Source: CAYXLW01 sp964466055 (GTDB taxonomy: Bacteria > Patescibacteriota > Gracilibacteria > GCA-2401425). From it: a stretch of DNA of 64,000 nt. Within the stretch, counting starts at the first letter, position 1; every line of letters starts with the position of its first letter. The stretch lies in NCBI GenBank assembly GCA_964466055.1, contig CAYXLW010000006.1, forward strand, positions 1-64,000, read 5' to 3'. Both the position numbers and the translations under genes were made by a program. Under the pieces are notes generated by a model, which ran no database searches, was not told the DNA's origin, and saw nothing but the letters and a program-made list of their open reading frames with translations. Of the stretch, positions 26,942 through 35,965 are shown in pieces.

Positions 26942-27859
26942 ATGCACTTTGGAGACAGGCTATTTCAGGAGATAAAAAATAAATCTCCAATATGTGTGGG
27001 GATTGATCCTCGAATTAGGCTAATTCCTCAATTTATAAAGAAAAATTCCCTTGAAGAATTTGGGGATACGCCTGAAGCTGTAGCAACTGCATTTTTTGAT
27101 TTTTCAGTATCTATTATAGATAGTGTTTATGATTTGGTTCCTGTAATTAAGCCACAGCTTGCATTTTTTGAAATGTACGGACATGCTGGAATAAAAGCTT
27201 TTGAAGATATTTGCCAATATGCTCAAGAGAAAGGACTTCTTGTTATTGCCGACGGGAAAAGAAATGATATTGGGTCAACTGCAGAGGCTTATGCAGAAGG
27301 ACTACTTGGGAAACCCTTGATGATAGAAACAAATCAAGCAACAAATTTTGTGGATGCTTTAACAGTTAATCCTTATCTTGGAAGTGATGGGATTAAACCT
27401 TTTCAAGAAGTGTGTGATAAAAATGATAAAGGAATTTTTATTTTAGTAAAAACATCAAATCCCTCTTCTGGGGAAGTTCAAGATTTAACAAGTGGGGATG
27501 AATTTGTTCATGAAAAAATTGCACATTTAGTTGCTGGGTGGGGCACTCAAAACATTGGTGAAACTAATTATTCAAATGTTGGGGCTGTTGTTGGAGCAAC
27601 TTACCCTGAAGAAGCTGCATATTTAAGATCACTTATGACAAATCAGTTTTTCTTAGTTCCAGGATACGGAGCGCAAGGGGCAGGAGCGCGAGAAGTTAAA
27701 CCTTGTTTTAACGCTGATGGTACAGGTGCCATTGTAAATTCTTCAAGAGGAATCCTTTTTGCTTATAAAAAGAGTAAAAAATATTCTGAGGAAAATTTTG
27801 AAGATGTTGCAAGAGAAGCTGTTCTTGATATGAAGGAGGATTTAGAGAGTATTTTTTAG
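26942..27859 (+). CDS. pyrF: Orotidine 5'-phosphate decarboxylase, type 2
   Basis: The enzyme makes UMP from OMP. The 305-residue length and sequence fit the longer type 2 family: CVGIDPRIRLIP at the start, the catalytic Lys-Asp pair in IADGKRNDIGSTAEAYAEG, phosphate-binding FLVPGYGAQGAGA, and GAIVNSSRGILFAY. It is complete. No other pyr gene is in the window. A REP-like repeat follows 11 bp after the stop. Confidence 0.93.
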   Translation: MHFGDRLFQEIKNKSPICVGIDPRIRLIPQFIKKNSLEEFGDTPEAVATAFFDFSVSIIDSVYDLVPVIKPQLAFFEMYGHAGIKAFEDICQYAQEKGLLVIADGKRNDIGSTAEAYAEGLLGKPLMIETNQATNFVDALTVNPYLGSDGIKPFQEVCDKNDKGIFILVKTSNPSSGEVQDLTSGDEFVHEKIAHLVAGWGTQNIGETNYSNVGAVVGATYPEEAAYLRSLMTNQFFLVPGYGAQGAGAREVKPCFNADGTGAIVNSSRGILFAYKKSKKYSEENFEDVAREAVLDMKEDLESIF

Positions 27860-27870
27860 CATTAGATTCA

Positions 27871-27940
27871 GTCATTCCCGCTTGTCGGGAATCTATTGAG
27901 GTATTGTGATTAAAAAAGATTCTGGGCAAGCCAGAATGAC
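27871..27940. repeat. REP-like palindromic element, copy 2
   Basis: GTCATTCCCG, CTTGTCGGGAATCT, a short spacer, then GATTCTGGGCAAGCCAGAATGAC. Each half is a small palindrome and the outer GTCATTC/GAATGAC ends pair, so the whole folds into a branched hairpin. It is the cleaner of two copies (other at 9324-9410) and sits in the pyrF-rsmA gap. Confidence 0.8.
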
Positions 27941-27982
27941 CTAGTACTAAATTATTTATGGGCTACTTATTAATATAAAATA

Positions 27983-28828
27983 GTGACCAACTACAATCTC
28001 ACCGACATTCAAACTCTCAAAGATTTATTGAAAAAATTTCGTTTTCATACCAATAAAGACTTGGGGCAAAATTTTCTTATATGTGAAAAGCCGCTTAAAA
28101 AAATTATTGAAGTCGCAAACATTACGGATAAAGACGAAATTATTGAGATAGGACCAGGTCCTGGCGTTCTAACTCAAGAGCTTCTTAAAAGTCCTGCAAA
28201 AAAAGTGGATGCATTAGAGTTTGATTCTAATATTATTCCTGTTTTAGAGCATGTTACAAAGGACTATAAAAATTTAACAATTTATAATGTTAATGCTTTA
28301 AAGTTTGAGCCTACTCATAGTGGATATCTACTTATTGCTAATATCCCTTATTATCTAACATCTCCTATTTTAAGGCACTATCTTGGGAATAAAAATGCTC
28401 CTAAAAGAGCTGTTCTTCTTATGCAAAAAGAGGTTGCTGAAAAAATTTGTGCTAAGACAGACGATCAAAGTATTTTGTCTTTGGAAGTTGCGATTTATGG
28501 GGAAGCAACTATTGAAGACATTGTTTTAAAAGATAAATTTTTCCCTGCTCCTAAAGTCAATTCTGCAATATTGAAAATTGAAATGTTTGATAAATGCTTA
28601 ATCCCAGAAAAATATTTAAGTGATTTTTGGAAAATTACGAAACTTGCGTTTAGTCAAAAGAGAAAAAAAATTGGTAACACTCTAGGAAAATCTAAAGCAA
28701 ACAAAGATAAAATTTTTAATGATATTTTTGATGAGATAGGAATTGGTAAAGACAGAAGAGCACAAACTCTTTCTGTTAGAGAGTGGTTAGAGATTGTGAA
28801 AAAGAAAAATTCAGACACAAAGATTTAA
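27983..28828 (+). CDS. rsmA: 16S rRNA dimethyladenosine transferase (KsgA)
   Basis: The enzyme dimethylates two adenines near the 3' end of 16S rRNA. The 281-residue product has KDLGQNFLI, SAM motif I in IIEIGPGPGVLTQEL, the catalytic NIPYYLTSPILR, and the C-terminal KLAFSQKRKKIGNTL and RAQTLSVREWLEI. The start is GTG. It is complete. Confidence 0.93.
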   Translation: MTNYNLTDIQTLKDLLKKFRFHTNKDLGQNFLICEKPLKKIIEVANITDKDEIIEIGPGPGVLTQELLKSPAKKVDALEFDSNIIPVLEHVTKDYKNLTIYNVNALKFEPTHSGYLLIANIPYYLTSPILRHYLGNKNAPKRAVLLMQKEVAEKICAKTDDQSILSLEVAIYGEATIEDIVLKDKFFPAPKVNSAILKIEMFDKCLIPEKYLSDFWKITKLAFSQKRKKIGNTLGKSKANKDKIFNDIFDEIGIGKDRRAQTLSVREWLEIVKKKNSDTKI

Positions 28829-28932
28829 CCTTAAATGCAAAAAGAAAATAAACATACGCTTATCTTAAAAAAAGATATTATATCCAAAGTTAAAACTTTT
28901 CTTAAAAATATTAACAATTTAACCAGTTTCTT

Positions 28933-29469
28933 ATGGACTATATTTTTCTTACAGGAATTCTTGGATCTCTTATTCTTGTAACAGGATCAGCTTGGCCAGA
29001 AATTAAGGAGGTTGATCATCCTACAAAGTCTATTAAGAATTGGCTATTTGCTATTGGTGCCTTGATAATGTTGATTTTTTCTACTCTTGGTTTTCAACAA
29101 GGTGGTCCTTTCTTTTTTATAATTCTGCAAACTTTTGTAATCATAGCGAGTATTTTGATGATGTTTAATGTTCCTGAAAAAATTGATACACCTATTCTTA
29201 TTATTAGCGCTATTGGTCTTATTATTTGGTCTTTATATCTTTTTGAGGATTACAATACTATCTTTTTTATTCTTGGGCTTTGTGGCGTTGGGCTTGGTTA
29301 TGCTTTTAAAATGGGAACGTTGAGACGTAGTGTTGCTTTGACTTTAGGGAGTGTTCTTATTGCGGTGTTTAGTTATATTGAGGCAAGCTGGATATTCTTT
29401 TGGCTGAATGTTTTCTTTGCTATTTTTTCAGCTTATTATGTTTATAGGGGATTAAAAAGAAGCCAATAA
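28933..29469 (+). CDS. Polytopic membrane protein, unknown
   Basis: The 178-residue product is almost entirely hydrophobic, with about six transmembrane helices (TGILGSLILVTGSAW, WLFAIGALIMLIFS, FFIILQTFVIIASIL, PILIISAIGLIIWS, FFILGLCGVGLGYAF and a last pair ending YYVYRGLKRSQ). I see no catalytic motif. It lies downstream of rsmA with a 104-bp gap. Confidence 0.65.
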   Translation: MDYIFLTGILGSLILVTGSAWPEIKEVDHPTKSIKNWLFAIGALIMLIFSTLGFQQGGPFFFIILQTFVIIASILMMFNVPEKIDTPILIISAIGLIIWSLYLFEDYNTIFFILGLCGVGLGYAFKMGTLRRSVALTLGSVLIAVFSYIEASWIFFWLNVFFAIFSAYYVYRGLKRSQ

Positions 29470-29567
29470 ATAAATTTAAAATTTAATTATTTTTGCCTTT
29501 AAAGATAAAGTCTGTAAATATATTTTTGATTTGTTTTTATAGTTATAATTTCTTAAATTTATAAAAT

Positions 29568-30356
29568 ATGAGAAAGGAATTAAAATATCAGATTAAAGAT
29601 AAAGTTTTTAATCGACAAGATATTATTAGGCTTTTTAAGCTATTATTTGAATTTTATGAAAAAAGCAAAAATAAACAGAAAAAATTTTCTATAAAATTAT
29701 CATGTGAAGATTCTGAGAGCTACGAATCAGAAAATGAAAATATTGATAACATATTACAACTTTTAGATACAAACAAAATAAGTTCGATTAGAATACATTT
29801 TTATGGTTATAGTGATAATTCTGATAAAGCTTTTCGTTTAACTTTACATCAAGGTGATGAAAGGTCCTTTAATGAATTTTCAATTGAAGGAGAGGATCAG
29901 GGCTGGGTAAACAGTAAATATCATGAAGTTGTAAACTTGCTTAATTCTATAAAGCCTCAAAATCAATTCTTTTCTAGGCACAGAGGAAAGATTTTTCACT
30001 TAATGTCTATTAATTTAGGATTTTTTTTACTAAGATTTCTATCTTCAACAATGCTAGGTGCTGACTCTGACACAATAGAAGTGGCAACTGAAACAAGCTC
30101 TCCTTTAATGTTACTTATAGAAAATAGTCTTATTGCAAAAATTGTATTAGCCATTGTTTTTTCTTGGACAATTGGGGCTTGGGCATTGCTTATGATTTGG
30201 ATGCCTATAGCAAACAATTTATCAAAATTATGGCCGTCTATTGAGTTTAACTTTGGACCAGAGCACTTAAGAACACCAAGTAATATGAGATGCCTTCTTT
30301 GGATATTGTTAACATTATTTATTATTCCTATTTTTTTACAATTTCTTATTTTTTAG
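29568..30356 (+). CDS. Membrane protein with soluble N-domain, unknown
   Basis: The 262-residue product has a ~140-residue charged N-terminal part with alternating beta-like segments (FSIKLSCEDSESY, SIRIHFYGYSDNS, AFRLTLHQGDERSF), then three hydrophobic segments (INLGFFLLRFLSS, LIAKIVLAIVFSWTIGAWAL, LLWILLTLFIIPIFLQFLIF). The family is unknown to me. It reads like a cytoplasmic sensing domain on a membrane anchor. Confidence 0.6.
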   Translation: MRKELKYQIKDKVFNRQDIIRLFKLLFEFYEKSKNKQKKFSIKLSCEDSESYESENENIDNILQLLDTNKISSIRIHFYGYSDNSDKAFRLTLHQGDERSFNEFSIEGEDQGWVNSKYHEVVNLLNSIKPQNQFFSRHRGKIFHLMSINLGFFLLRFLSSTMLGADSDTIEVATETSSPLMLLIENSLIAKIVLAIVFSWTIGAWALLMIWMPIANNLSKLWPSIEFNFGPEHLRTPSNMRCLLWILLTLFIIPIFLQFLIF

Positions 30357-30434
30357 GGAAAAAATACAGTTATGCTGATATAAAAGTAATAGACTATAAA
30401 TATATTTCTTTTGAGAATTTATTTTAGACTTGGT

Positions 30435-33305
30435 TTACTCAAAAAACCTTTTTATCTCTTCCATTAATTTCTCTCCCACACACAACCTCAAATTCTCCTC
30501 ACTAGCACTCTTAACCCCATCCACACTCCCAAAAGACTTAAGAAGCTTCTTCTTCGTAGCCTGCCCCAAGCCTGGAATCTTATCTAAAACAGAAGTAAAA
30601 GTTTTTTTAGTTCTCGTTTGTCTATTATATTCCACAGCAAATCTATGAGATTCATCACGTAATCTTTGTAATAAATAAGAGCCCTCCGAAGTGCTTGGTA
30701 AATTTCTAGAATTAGACTCATTAGGGAAAAATATTTCCTCATTTTTCTTCGCAATAGAACAAACAATAATATATTTATCATCTTTATAAAAAGCGTTGTC
30801 TTTATATTCCCAGTCATACTTTTCAAAAATATCCACAACCGATGAAAGTTGTCCTTTTCCTCCATCTATTAAAATAAAATCAGGAATAGAAATTTTAGAA
30901 CTTTCATTTTTAGGGATTTTGATTTTTAAAGCATAGCCAGAGTCAATTTCTGTGTTCTTAGCAATTTCTTCTGGCACAAGCCCAAAATCTTTTTGCCAGT
31001 TTTTCTCTAGTGTTTTAAGTTTTTTAAATCCAACTTCTTCATATATTTTTATCTCTTCTACAAAAATCCAAATGTCTTTTCCTTTTAACTCTTTAAATAA
31101 TTTTTTAAGAAATGTTTTTTGAACGCCATGCAGGCGACATGACGTTATGTCGCCTACGAATGATTCCTTCATAATTCTTCTTAGTCCAGTTCCATATTTT
31201 TTCACTTCAGCCCAATATACAAGCTTTTCTCTATTATCATAAAGAGCATAAAAATCATTTAAATCTTCTTTAAAATATTTCTCAAAAATTTCCTCAGGAG
31301 ATTCTTTTGAGTTATCTAAAAGCCATAAACCCAGCGGGTTCTTAGAACCCGCGGGGTTAAAAAAACACTCAACTAAATCCTTTTGAATCTTATCTAATTC
31401 AAGTACTCTCTCTTCTCCTGATTGATCCTTTTCTTTTCTCTCATTTTCACGTTTTAAAAGAACATCTTTGCTTGCTGTTAAAATTGTAAATTCTATATTT
31501 GGAAATTCTTTTTTATATTTTTCCACCTCTTCTTTTTTATCCAATACATAATCGATAACTATGCTTTTTTTATCATCTAAAAACTCTTTTGCTTTTTTAA
31601 TAATTTCATCATGAATTTTTTCTAGTTTTTTAGAATGCTCAGGAAGCCATATCGCTGGTTTTTCTGGATATAAGTAATCTGCAATTTTATCTCCCTCAAT
31701 ATGTTTATATTTTAGTTTTTTAGAAATGGTTTTAGATAAACTTGTTTTTCCAGAATTACATGTGCCTGAGATAAAAATGATCTTTGGTTCTAAAATTTTT
31801 TCATCAACTTCTTTTTTATCCAATTTTTTTATTTCAAAACCTTCGTTATCTTCGCCATTTTTTTCAAGAGAAATAATGTTTTCAATTTCCAAAATTCTTC
31901 TTTCCAAAACTTCTTTTATAGATTTAAAATCATCAATTTCCCCTTCTTTTGTTGTTTTTAATTTATATCTTCGGTATTCCGCTTTAGATTCTTCTCCATT
32001 TAAAAATACTGCCATTGATGCAACTGTAGATTCTCCTCCATAGTGAGAAATGTCGAAGCATTCCATTCTTTTGGGAAAACCCTGAGGGTTCTTAGAACCC
32101 GCGGAGTTAAAATTAATCAGCTCAATAATGTCTTTCTCTGCCTGTTCTTTTTTTCTCTTATCATTCATCCATCTAGCTCGATGAGATTCAGCATAACTTT
32201 TAGCATTATTCATAGCAAGGTCCACCAAATCACTTTTTTTACCTTTTTGTGGAGTTAGTATTTTTACTGAAGTGTTAAGTTTTTCCTTAAACCAAAATTC
32301 TAAAGAATTATTATATTCCAGGTCTTTTGGCAGGAGAATCTCTTTCGGCATATCCCCTGCCTTTTCATAATATCCCGTTAAAAAAGCTTGGATCATTTCG
32401 TCATATTCTCCTTCGTTTTCTAAAACAAAATTTTCATTAGAAATAACTTTTCCGATTCGAACTTGAAATAATGCAACAAAAGTTTTTCCAAGATCATGGA
32501 ATATTCCAACAATATCTCGTGATTCCATACTCACATCCGAAACTATTTGTTTTTCACTCATGCCTTGTATTATCTTCATTAAATCACGATATTTAGCAGC
32601 TTTTTCAAAATCTTTTTTCATTGCTACTTCCATCATTCTTTTTTGAATGTCATCTAAAACTTCTTTGTATCTTCCTTTAAAAAATGCGATTATCTTTTTT
32701 ATAAATTCGCCGTATTCCTGTTTTGAAATTTCATTAATACAAGGACCGCTACATCTTTTAAGTTGATACTCAAGACATGGATATTTTTCATGTCCTTTAC
32801 ATTCAACGCCATTTTGGATTTCTGTTATTTCTAGTTTACAAGTTCTAAGTGGATAAAGTTTATTAATAAATTCTAGAGTAGAATGAAGTTGTCCGGCTGA
32901 ACTTTTTGGACCAAAATACATTGCTCCATCTTTTTTTATTTCTCTAACAACCTCAATTTTAGGAAAGTCATCTTGAACTGAAATTCGTGCATATACATAG
33001 TTCTTATCATCCTTCATAAGAACATTGAATTTTGGTAAAAGTTCTTTTATATAGTTTGTTTCAAGTATCAGTGCCTCTTCTTCTGAATTTGTTTCTACCC
33101 ATTCAATGTCTTCCGTTTTTTCTATAAGTTTTTGTGTTTTTATGCTTTGTTTTTCTATTTGTTGAAAATAAGACTTAACTCTATTTTTTAAGTTTTTTGC
33201 CTTTCCTATATAAATAATTTCAGATTCTTTGTCTTTCATTTTATATACCCCCGATTTTTCTGGAAGTTTTTTTAAAAGTGATTGTATTTTCTTTTCTTCT
33301 ATCAT
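30435..33305 (-). CDS. uvrC: UvrC excinuclease with a large kinase-like insertion
   Basis: UvrC makes both incisions in nucleotide excision repair. Usual UvrC is about 600 residues; this one is 956. It has the GIY-YIG nuclease (residues 15-95), the cysteine cluster (CKGHEKYPCLEYQLKRCSGPC), the UVR motif (~222-250), the RNase H-like nuclease domain (from RMECFDISHYGG at 413) and a C-terminal (HhH)2 (KIPGLGQATKKKLLKSFGS). The nuclease domain is split after IKEVLERR (470) and resumes at IPDFILIDGGKGQL (807). The ~320 residues between hold a P-loop (IIFISGTCNSGKTSLSK, 509-525) with a small-kinase look, then a segment (~684-780) that may be GNAT-like. Three in-frame palindromic repeats also fall in this gene. 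Confidence 0.92.
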   Translation of the reverse strand: MIEEKKIQSLLKKLPEKSGVYKMKDKESEIIYIGKAKNLKNRVKSYFQQIEKQSIKTQKLIEKTEDIEWVETNSEEEALILETNYIKELLPKFNVLMKDDKNYVYARISVQDDFPKIEVVREIKKDGAMYFGPKSSAGQLHSTLEFINKLYPLRTCKLEITEIQNGVECKGHEKYPCLEYQLKRCSGPCINEISKQEYGEFIKKIIAFFKGRYKEVLDDIQKRMMEVAMKKDFEKAAKYRDLMKIIQGMSEKQIVSDVSMESRDIVGIFHDLGKTFVALFQVRIGKVISNENFVLENEGEYDEMIQAFLTGYYEKAGDMPKEILLPKDLEYNNSLEFWFKEKLNTSVKILTPQKGKKSDLVDLAMNNAKSYAESHRARWMNDKRKKEQAEKDIIELINFNSAGSKNPQGFPKRMECFDISHYGGESTVASMAVFLNGEESKAEYRRYKLKTTKEGEIDDFKSIKEVLERRILEIENIISLEKNGEDNEGFEIKKLDKKEVDEKILEPKIIFISGTCNSGKTSLSKTISKKLKYKHIEGDKIADYLYPEKPAIWLPEHSKKLEKIHDEIIKKAKEFLDDKKSIVIDYVLDKKEEVEKYKKEFPNIEFTILTASKDVLLKRENERKEKDQSGEERVLELDKIQKDLVECFFNPAGSKNPLGLWLLDNSKESPEEIFEKYFKEDLNDFYALYDNREKLVYWAEVKKYGTGLRRIMKESFVGDITSCRLHGVQKTFLKKLFKELKGKDIWIFVEEIKIYEEVGFKKLKTLEKNWQKDFGLVPEEIAKNTEIDSGYALKIKIPKNESSKISIPDFILIDGGKGQLSSVVDIFEKYDWEYKDNAFYKDDKYIIVCSIAKKNEEIFFPNESNSRNLPSTSEGSYLLQRLRDESHRFAVEYNRQTRTKKTFTSVLDKIPGLGQATKKKLLKSFGSVDGVKSASEENLRLCVGEKLMEEIKRFFE
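31133..31154. repeat. In-frame palindrome inside uvrC (GGCGACAT type)
   Basis: GGCGACAT and ATGTCGCC pair around a 6-nt loop. It encodes part of GDITSCRLHGVQ (residues ~718-729) in the inserted region and does not break the frame. Its GC content stands out from the AT-rich gene. Confidence 0.75.
31334..31352. repeat. In-frame palindrome inside uvrC (GCGGGTTCT type), copy 1
   Basis: GCGGGTTCT-T-AGAACCCGC, a perfect 9-bp dyad. On the minus strand it encodes FNPAGSKNPLG (residues ~649-659), near the end of the kinase-like module. Confidence 0.8.
32084..32102. repeat. In-frame palindrome inside uvrC (GCGGGTTCT type), copy 2
   Basis: This is the same element as at 31334 with one changed base in the left arm. 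It encodes FNSAGSKNPQG (residues ~399-409) just before the RNase H-like domain. Both copies are read in the same frame and give nearly the same peptide. Confidence 0.8.
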
Positions 33306-33528
33306 TTAGATAAAAATTAATTTCTTAAAAACTGATTAAGCAAAATTCAATTTTATTTTATTCTTATTAGCTTTAATTGCAAAAGATATAAGTTTTCTAA
33401 AAATCTACAGTTGTTAGTTTTACAACAATAGACTTTATTCAGACGCTAACAATTATTTTTAATTAAAAAAATCCTTAGCATAAACAGTGTTAAAATATAA
33501 AATTAACTGAAAATTTTGAGGTCTATAC

Positions 33529-35709
33529 TTAATCTGTTACTTCAAAACAGTTTTTTTCTTTAATTTCGCCCAAAATTATTTCTATACAGTGTTTTCCAAT
33601 TTTTGGGTTTTCCCAAAATAATTTCTTCCCATATCCAAAAAATTCATTATCCAAATACCAATCTACTTCTTTTTTAGATTTAAAAGTAATTGCTTCTTGG
33701 TTACTAGACTTATCAAGAAGAAAAATATCTCCATTCTGAGGAGAAAGAATTAATTGTAAATTAGATTTAGGAATTTGTGGTTTAGAATTTTCAAAATCTT
33801 TTTTGTTATGTTCAGTTATAAAGTCTTCTTTTTTTTCAAAATCATTCATTGTTGATGAATTGTTTCTCATTAAAAAAAGTTCTTCCATTATGTCATGCCA
33901 AATTGGAGCTGCGCCACTTATCCCTGAAGATTTTTTTAAATATGATCCATCTGCATTTCCTACCCAAACACCTACAGTAAAATCTTTATTAAATCCAATT
34001 GTCCAATTGTCTCTAAAATTTCTTGTGGTACCTGTTTTTGCAGCTGACCATTTAGACGTTTTAAGAGGTGAGTTTTCACCAAATTGTTGAGATCTAGCTT
34101 GGTTATCAGATAAAATATTTTTAATATATTCTGAACTTTTTTTTGAAAAAATATTTTTAGGATTATCAAGCTTTCTTTCATATATCGTTTCACCGTCTTT
34201 TACAATTTTCTTAATAAATTTATATTTATATTTTTGTCCACCATGAGGGAAAACACTATATGCTTCAGTTAAATCTAAAAGCCTAACTTCTCCATCTCCA
34301 AGAGTTAAAGCAAGTCCATACTCTTCAGTTGATTTATCTAAATTATAAAATCCTAATTCTCTTAAAGTATTAAGTAAATTTTCCACTCCTACTTTTTGAG
34401 CAATTTTTATTGCAGAAATGTTATAAGAATTAGCAAGTGCTTGTTTGTATGTGACTTCCCCATATTCTTTAAAGTCATAATTTTTAGGTTCATATGGATA
34501 TCCATCCTGTGTTTTTAAGTGAAGAAAACTATCATTAACAATACTTTCAGGTGTGTCTCCTTGTTGAAAAGCTAGAGCATAAGTGAACGGTTTTATGGTT
34601 GATCCTGCCTGTCTAAAAGAAACAGCATTATTTACATATCCTTGTATTTCTTCATTGAAATAATCAATTGAACCCATTAGCATAGAAACTCCTTTATTCT
34701 CATGATCTAGAATAACAATAGCTGAATTATAGATATTTTTATCTTCATTTTCTTCAACGTGTTTTACTGCGATTTCTTTACTTATTTCAAAAAGAGGAAT
34801 GTCAAAATAAGTGAAAATCTTCCAATTTGCATTTAAACTAAAATTTTCATCAAGAATTCCCTTAAGTTCTTTTTTGGCTTCTTCTATAAAATGTGGAGCA
34901 ATTCTTTGGGGGTCACCTTTTTCTAAAATTAAAGGAGTTGAGATGATGGTTTTTTTACAGTCATGCTCCTTTTTCCCATTGCTCCAAATTTCTTTATTCT
35001 TTGAAGAGGAGATATTTGGAGAATTTTTGCAATATTTATCAAAAAAGCCGTTTCCCTCTAAAACTTTTATGACAATTTTTTCTCTTTTTAAGGCTTGATC
35101 CATATTTTTTCTAGGGTTGTAAACACTAGGAGACTGAGGAAGTCCTGCAAGAAAAATAGCTTCATGAATACTAAGTTCGTTGGGGGTTTTATTAAAAAAT
35201 AATCTAGAAGCAGCCCCTATACCGTAAGCATTGTTTCCATAAAAAACTGAATTTAAATAAGCCTCCAGAATTTCATTTTTTGAATATTTTAATTCTAATT
35301 TTATTGCGAGAAACAGTTCTTGAATTTTATACTTTATATTTCGTTTTTTTGGATTTAAATGGTTTCTAATTAATTGTTGAGTAATTCCAGATCCTCCAGA
35401 AATTGTATAATTGTTTTTTATGTTTTGATAAAGCGCTCTTGCAATTGCTAAAGGATCAAACCCTAAATGATAAAAAAATCTTTTATCTTCTAGAAGGATT
35501 GTTGCATCTTTTACAAAACTAGGGATTTTATCAATAGGAATAAATTTATGGAATCCTGACTTATCAGAATATTCTTCATAAAAAACTTCTCCATGAATGT
35601 CATGAAATTGAACTGATTTTGCGGTAATAAGTGAGTTGTTAGTTGGAAGTGGTGTGAATATAATGCTTCCAATTACTATGCCCAGAACAAAGAAAATAGA
35701 TTTTATCAT
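33529..35709 (-). CDS. pbpC: Bifunctional penicillin-binding protein 1C-like
   Basis: The 726-residue product polymerises and cross-links peptidoglycan. After one N-terminal membrane anchor come the glycosyltransferase motifs (ATILLEDKRFFYH, GGSGITQQLIRN, EAYLNSVFYGNNAYG) and then the transpeptidase with its serine in GSTIKPFTYA, SYN in ANSYNISAIK and KTGTTRNFRDN. The last ~90 residues (LILSPQNGDIFLLD onward) look like the BiPBP C-terminal domain found in PBP1C. It is divergent from the alpha-2-macroglobulin gene, a pairing known from other bacteria. 33306-33528 beside it shows no gene. Confidence 0.92.
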   Translation of the reverse strand: MIKSIFFVLGIVIGSIIFTPLPTNNSLITAKSVQFHDIHGEVFYEEYSDKSGFHKFIPIDKIPSFVKDATILLEDKRFFYHLGFDPLAIARALYQNIKNNYTISGGSGITQQLIRNHLNPKKRNIKYKIQELFLAIKLELKYSKNEILEAYLNSVFYGNNAYGIGAASRLFFNKTPNELSIHEAIFLAGLPQSPSVYNPRKNMDQALKREKIVIKVLEGNGFFDKYCKNSPNISSSKNKEIWSNGKKEHDCKKTIISTPLILEKGDPQRIAPHFIEEAKKELKGILDENFSLNANWKIFTYFDIPLFEISKEIAVKHVEENEDKNIYNSAIVILDHENKGVSMLMGSIDYFNEEIQGYVNNAVSFRQAGSTIKPFTYALAFQQGDTPESIVNDSFLHLKTQDGYPYEPKNYDFKEYGEVTYKQALANSYNISAIKIAQKVGVENLLNTLRELGFYNLDKSTEEYGLALTLGDGEVRLLDLTEAYSVFPHGGQKYKYKFIKKIVKDGETIYERKLDNPKNIFSKKSSEYIKNILSDNQARSQQFGENSPLKTSKWSAAKTGTTRNFRDNWTIGFNKDFTVGVWVGNADGSYLKKSSGISGAAPIWHDIMEELFLMRNNSSTMNDFEKKEDFITEHNKKDFENSKPQIPKSNLQLILSPQNGDIFLLDKSSNQEAITFKSKKEVDWYLDNEFFGYGKKLFWENPKIGKHCIEIILGEIKEKNCFEVTD

Positions 35710-35965
35710 TAAGCTCGGTTTAGTTGCTTTTCTAATTTAGTATGACAACATTTGTTTTCTCTACGAGAAAATTAAAACAAGGTTTTTTATTTAATAATTT
35801 CTGTTCAAAATTATTAGCACAATCTAGTGTAACTTAATTAAATAATAAAGTATTTTTTTAATAAAATTAATCCCTATAAACTTATATTCATTTATTGAAA
35901 TCTTTTATTAAAGGAGTAGAGTTTATTTGTAAATATTACTTTTGTATCTCTTAATTTTATAAAGC

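Noticed and set aside
28835..28981. 48-codon frame (starts MQKENKHTLILKK) between rsmA and the membrane protein
   Set aside because: It overlaps the start of the 178-residue membrane protein in another frame and has no ribosome binding site or recognisable domain; probably chance.
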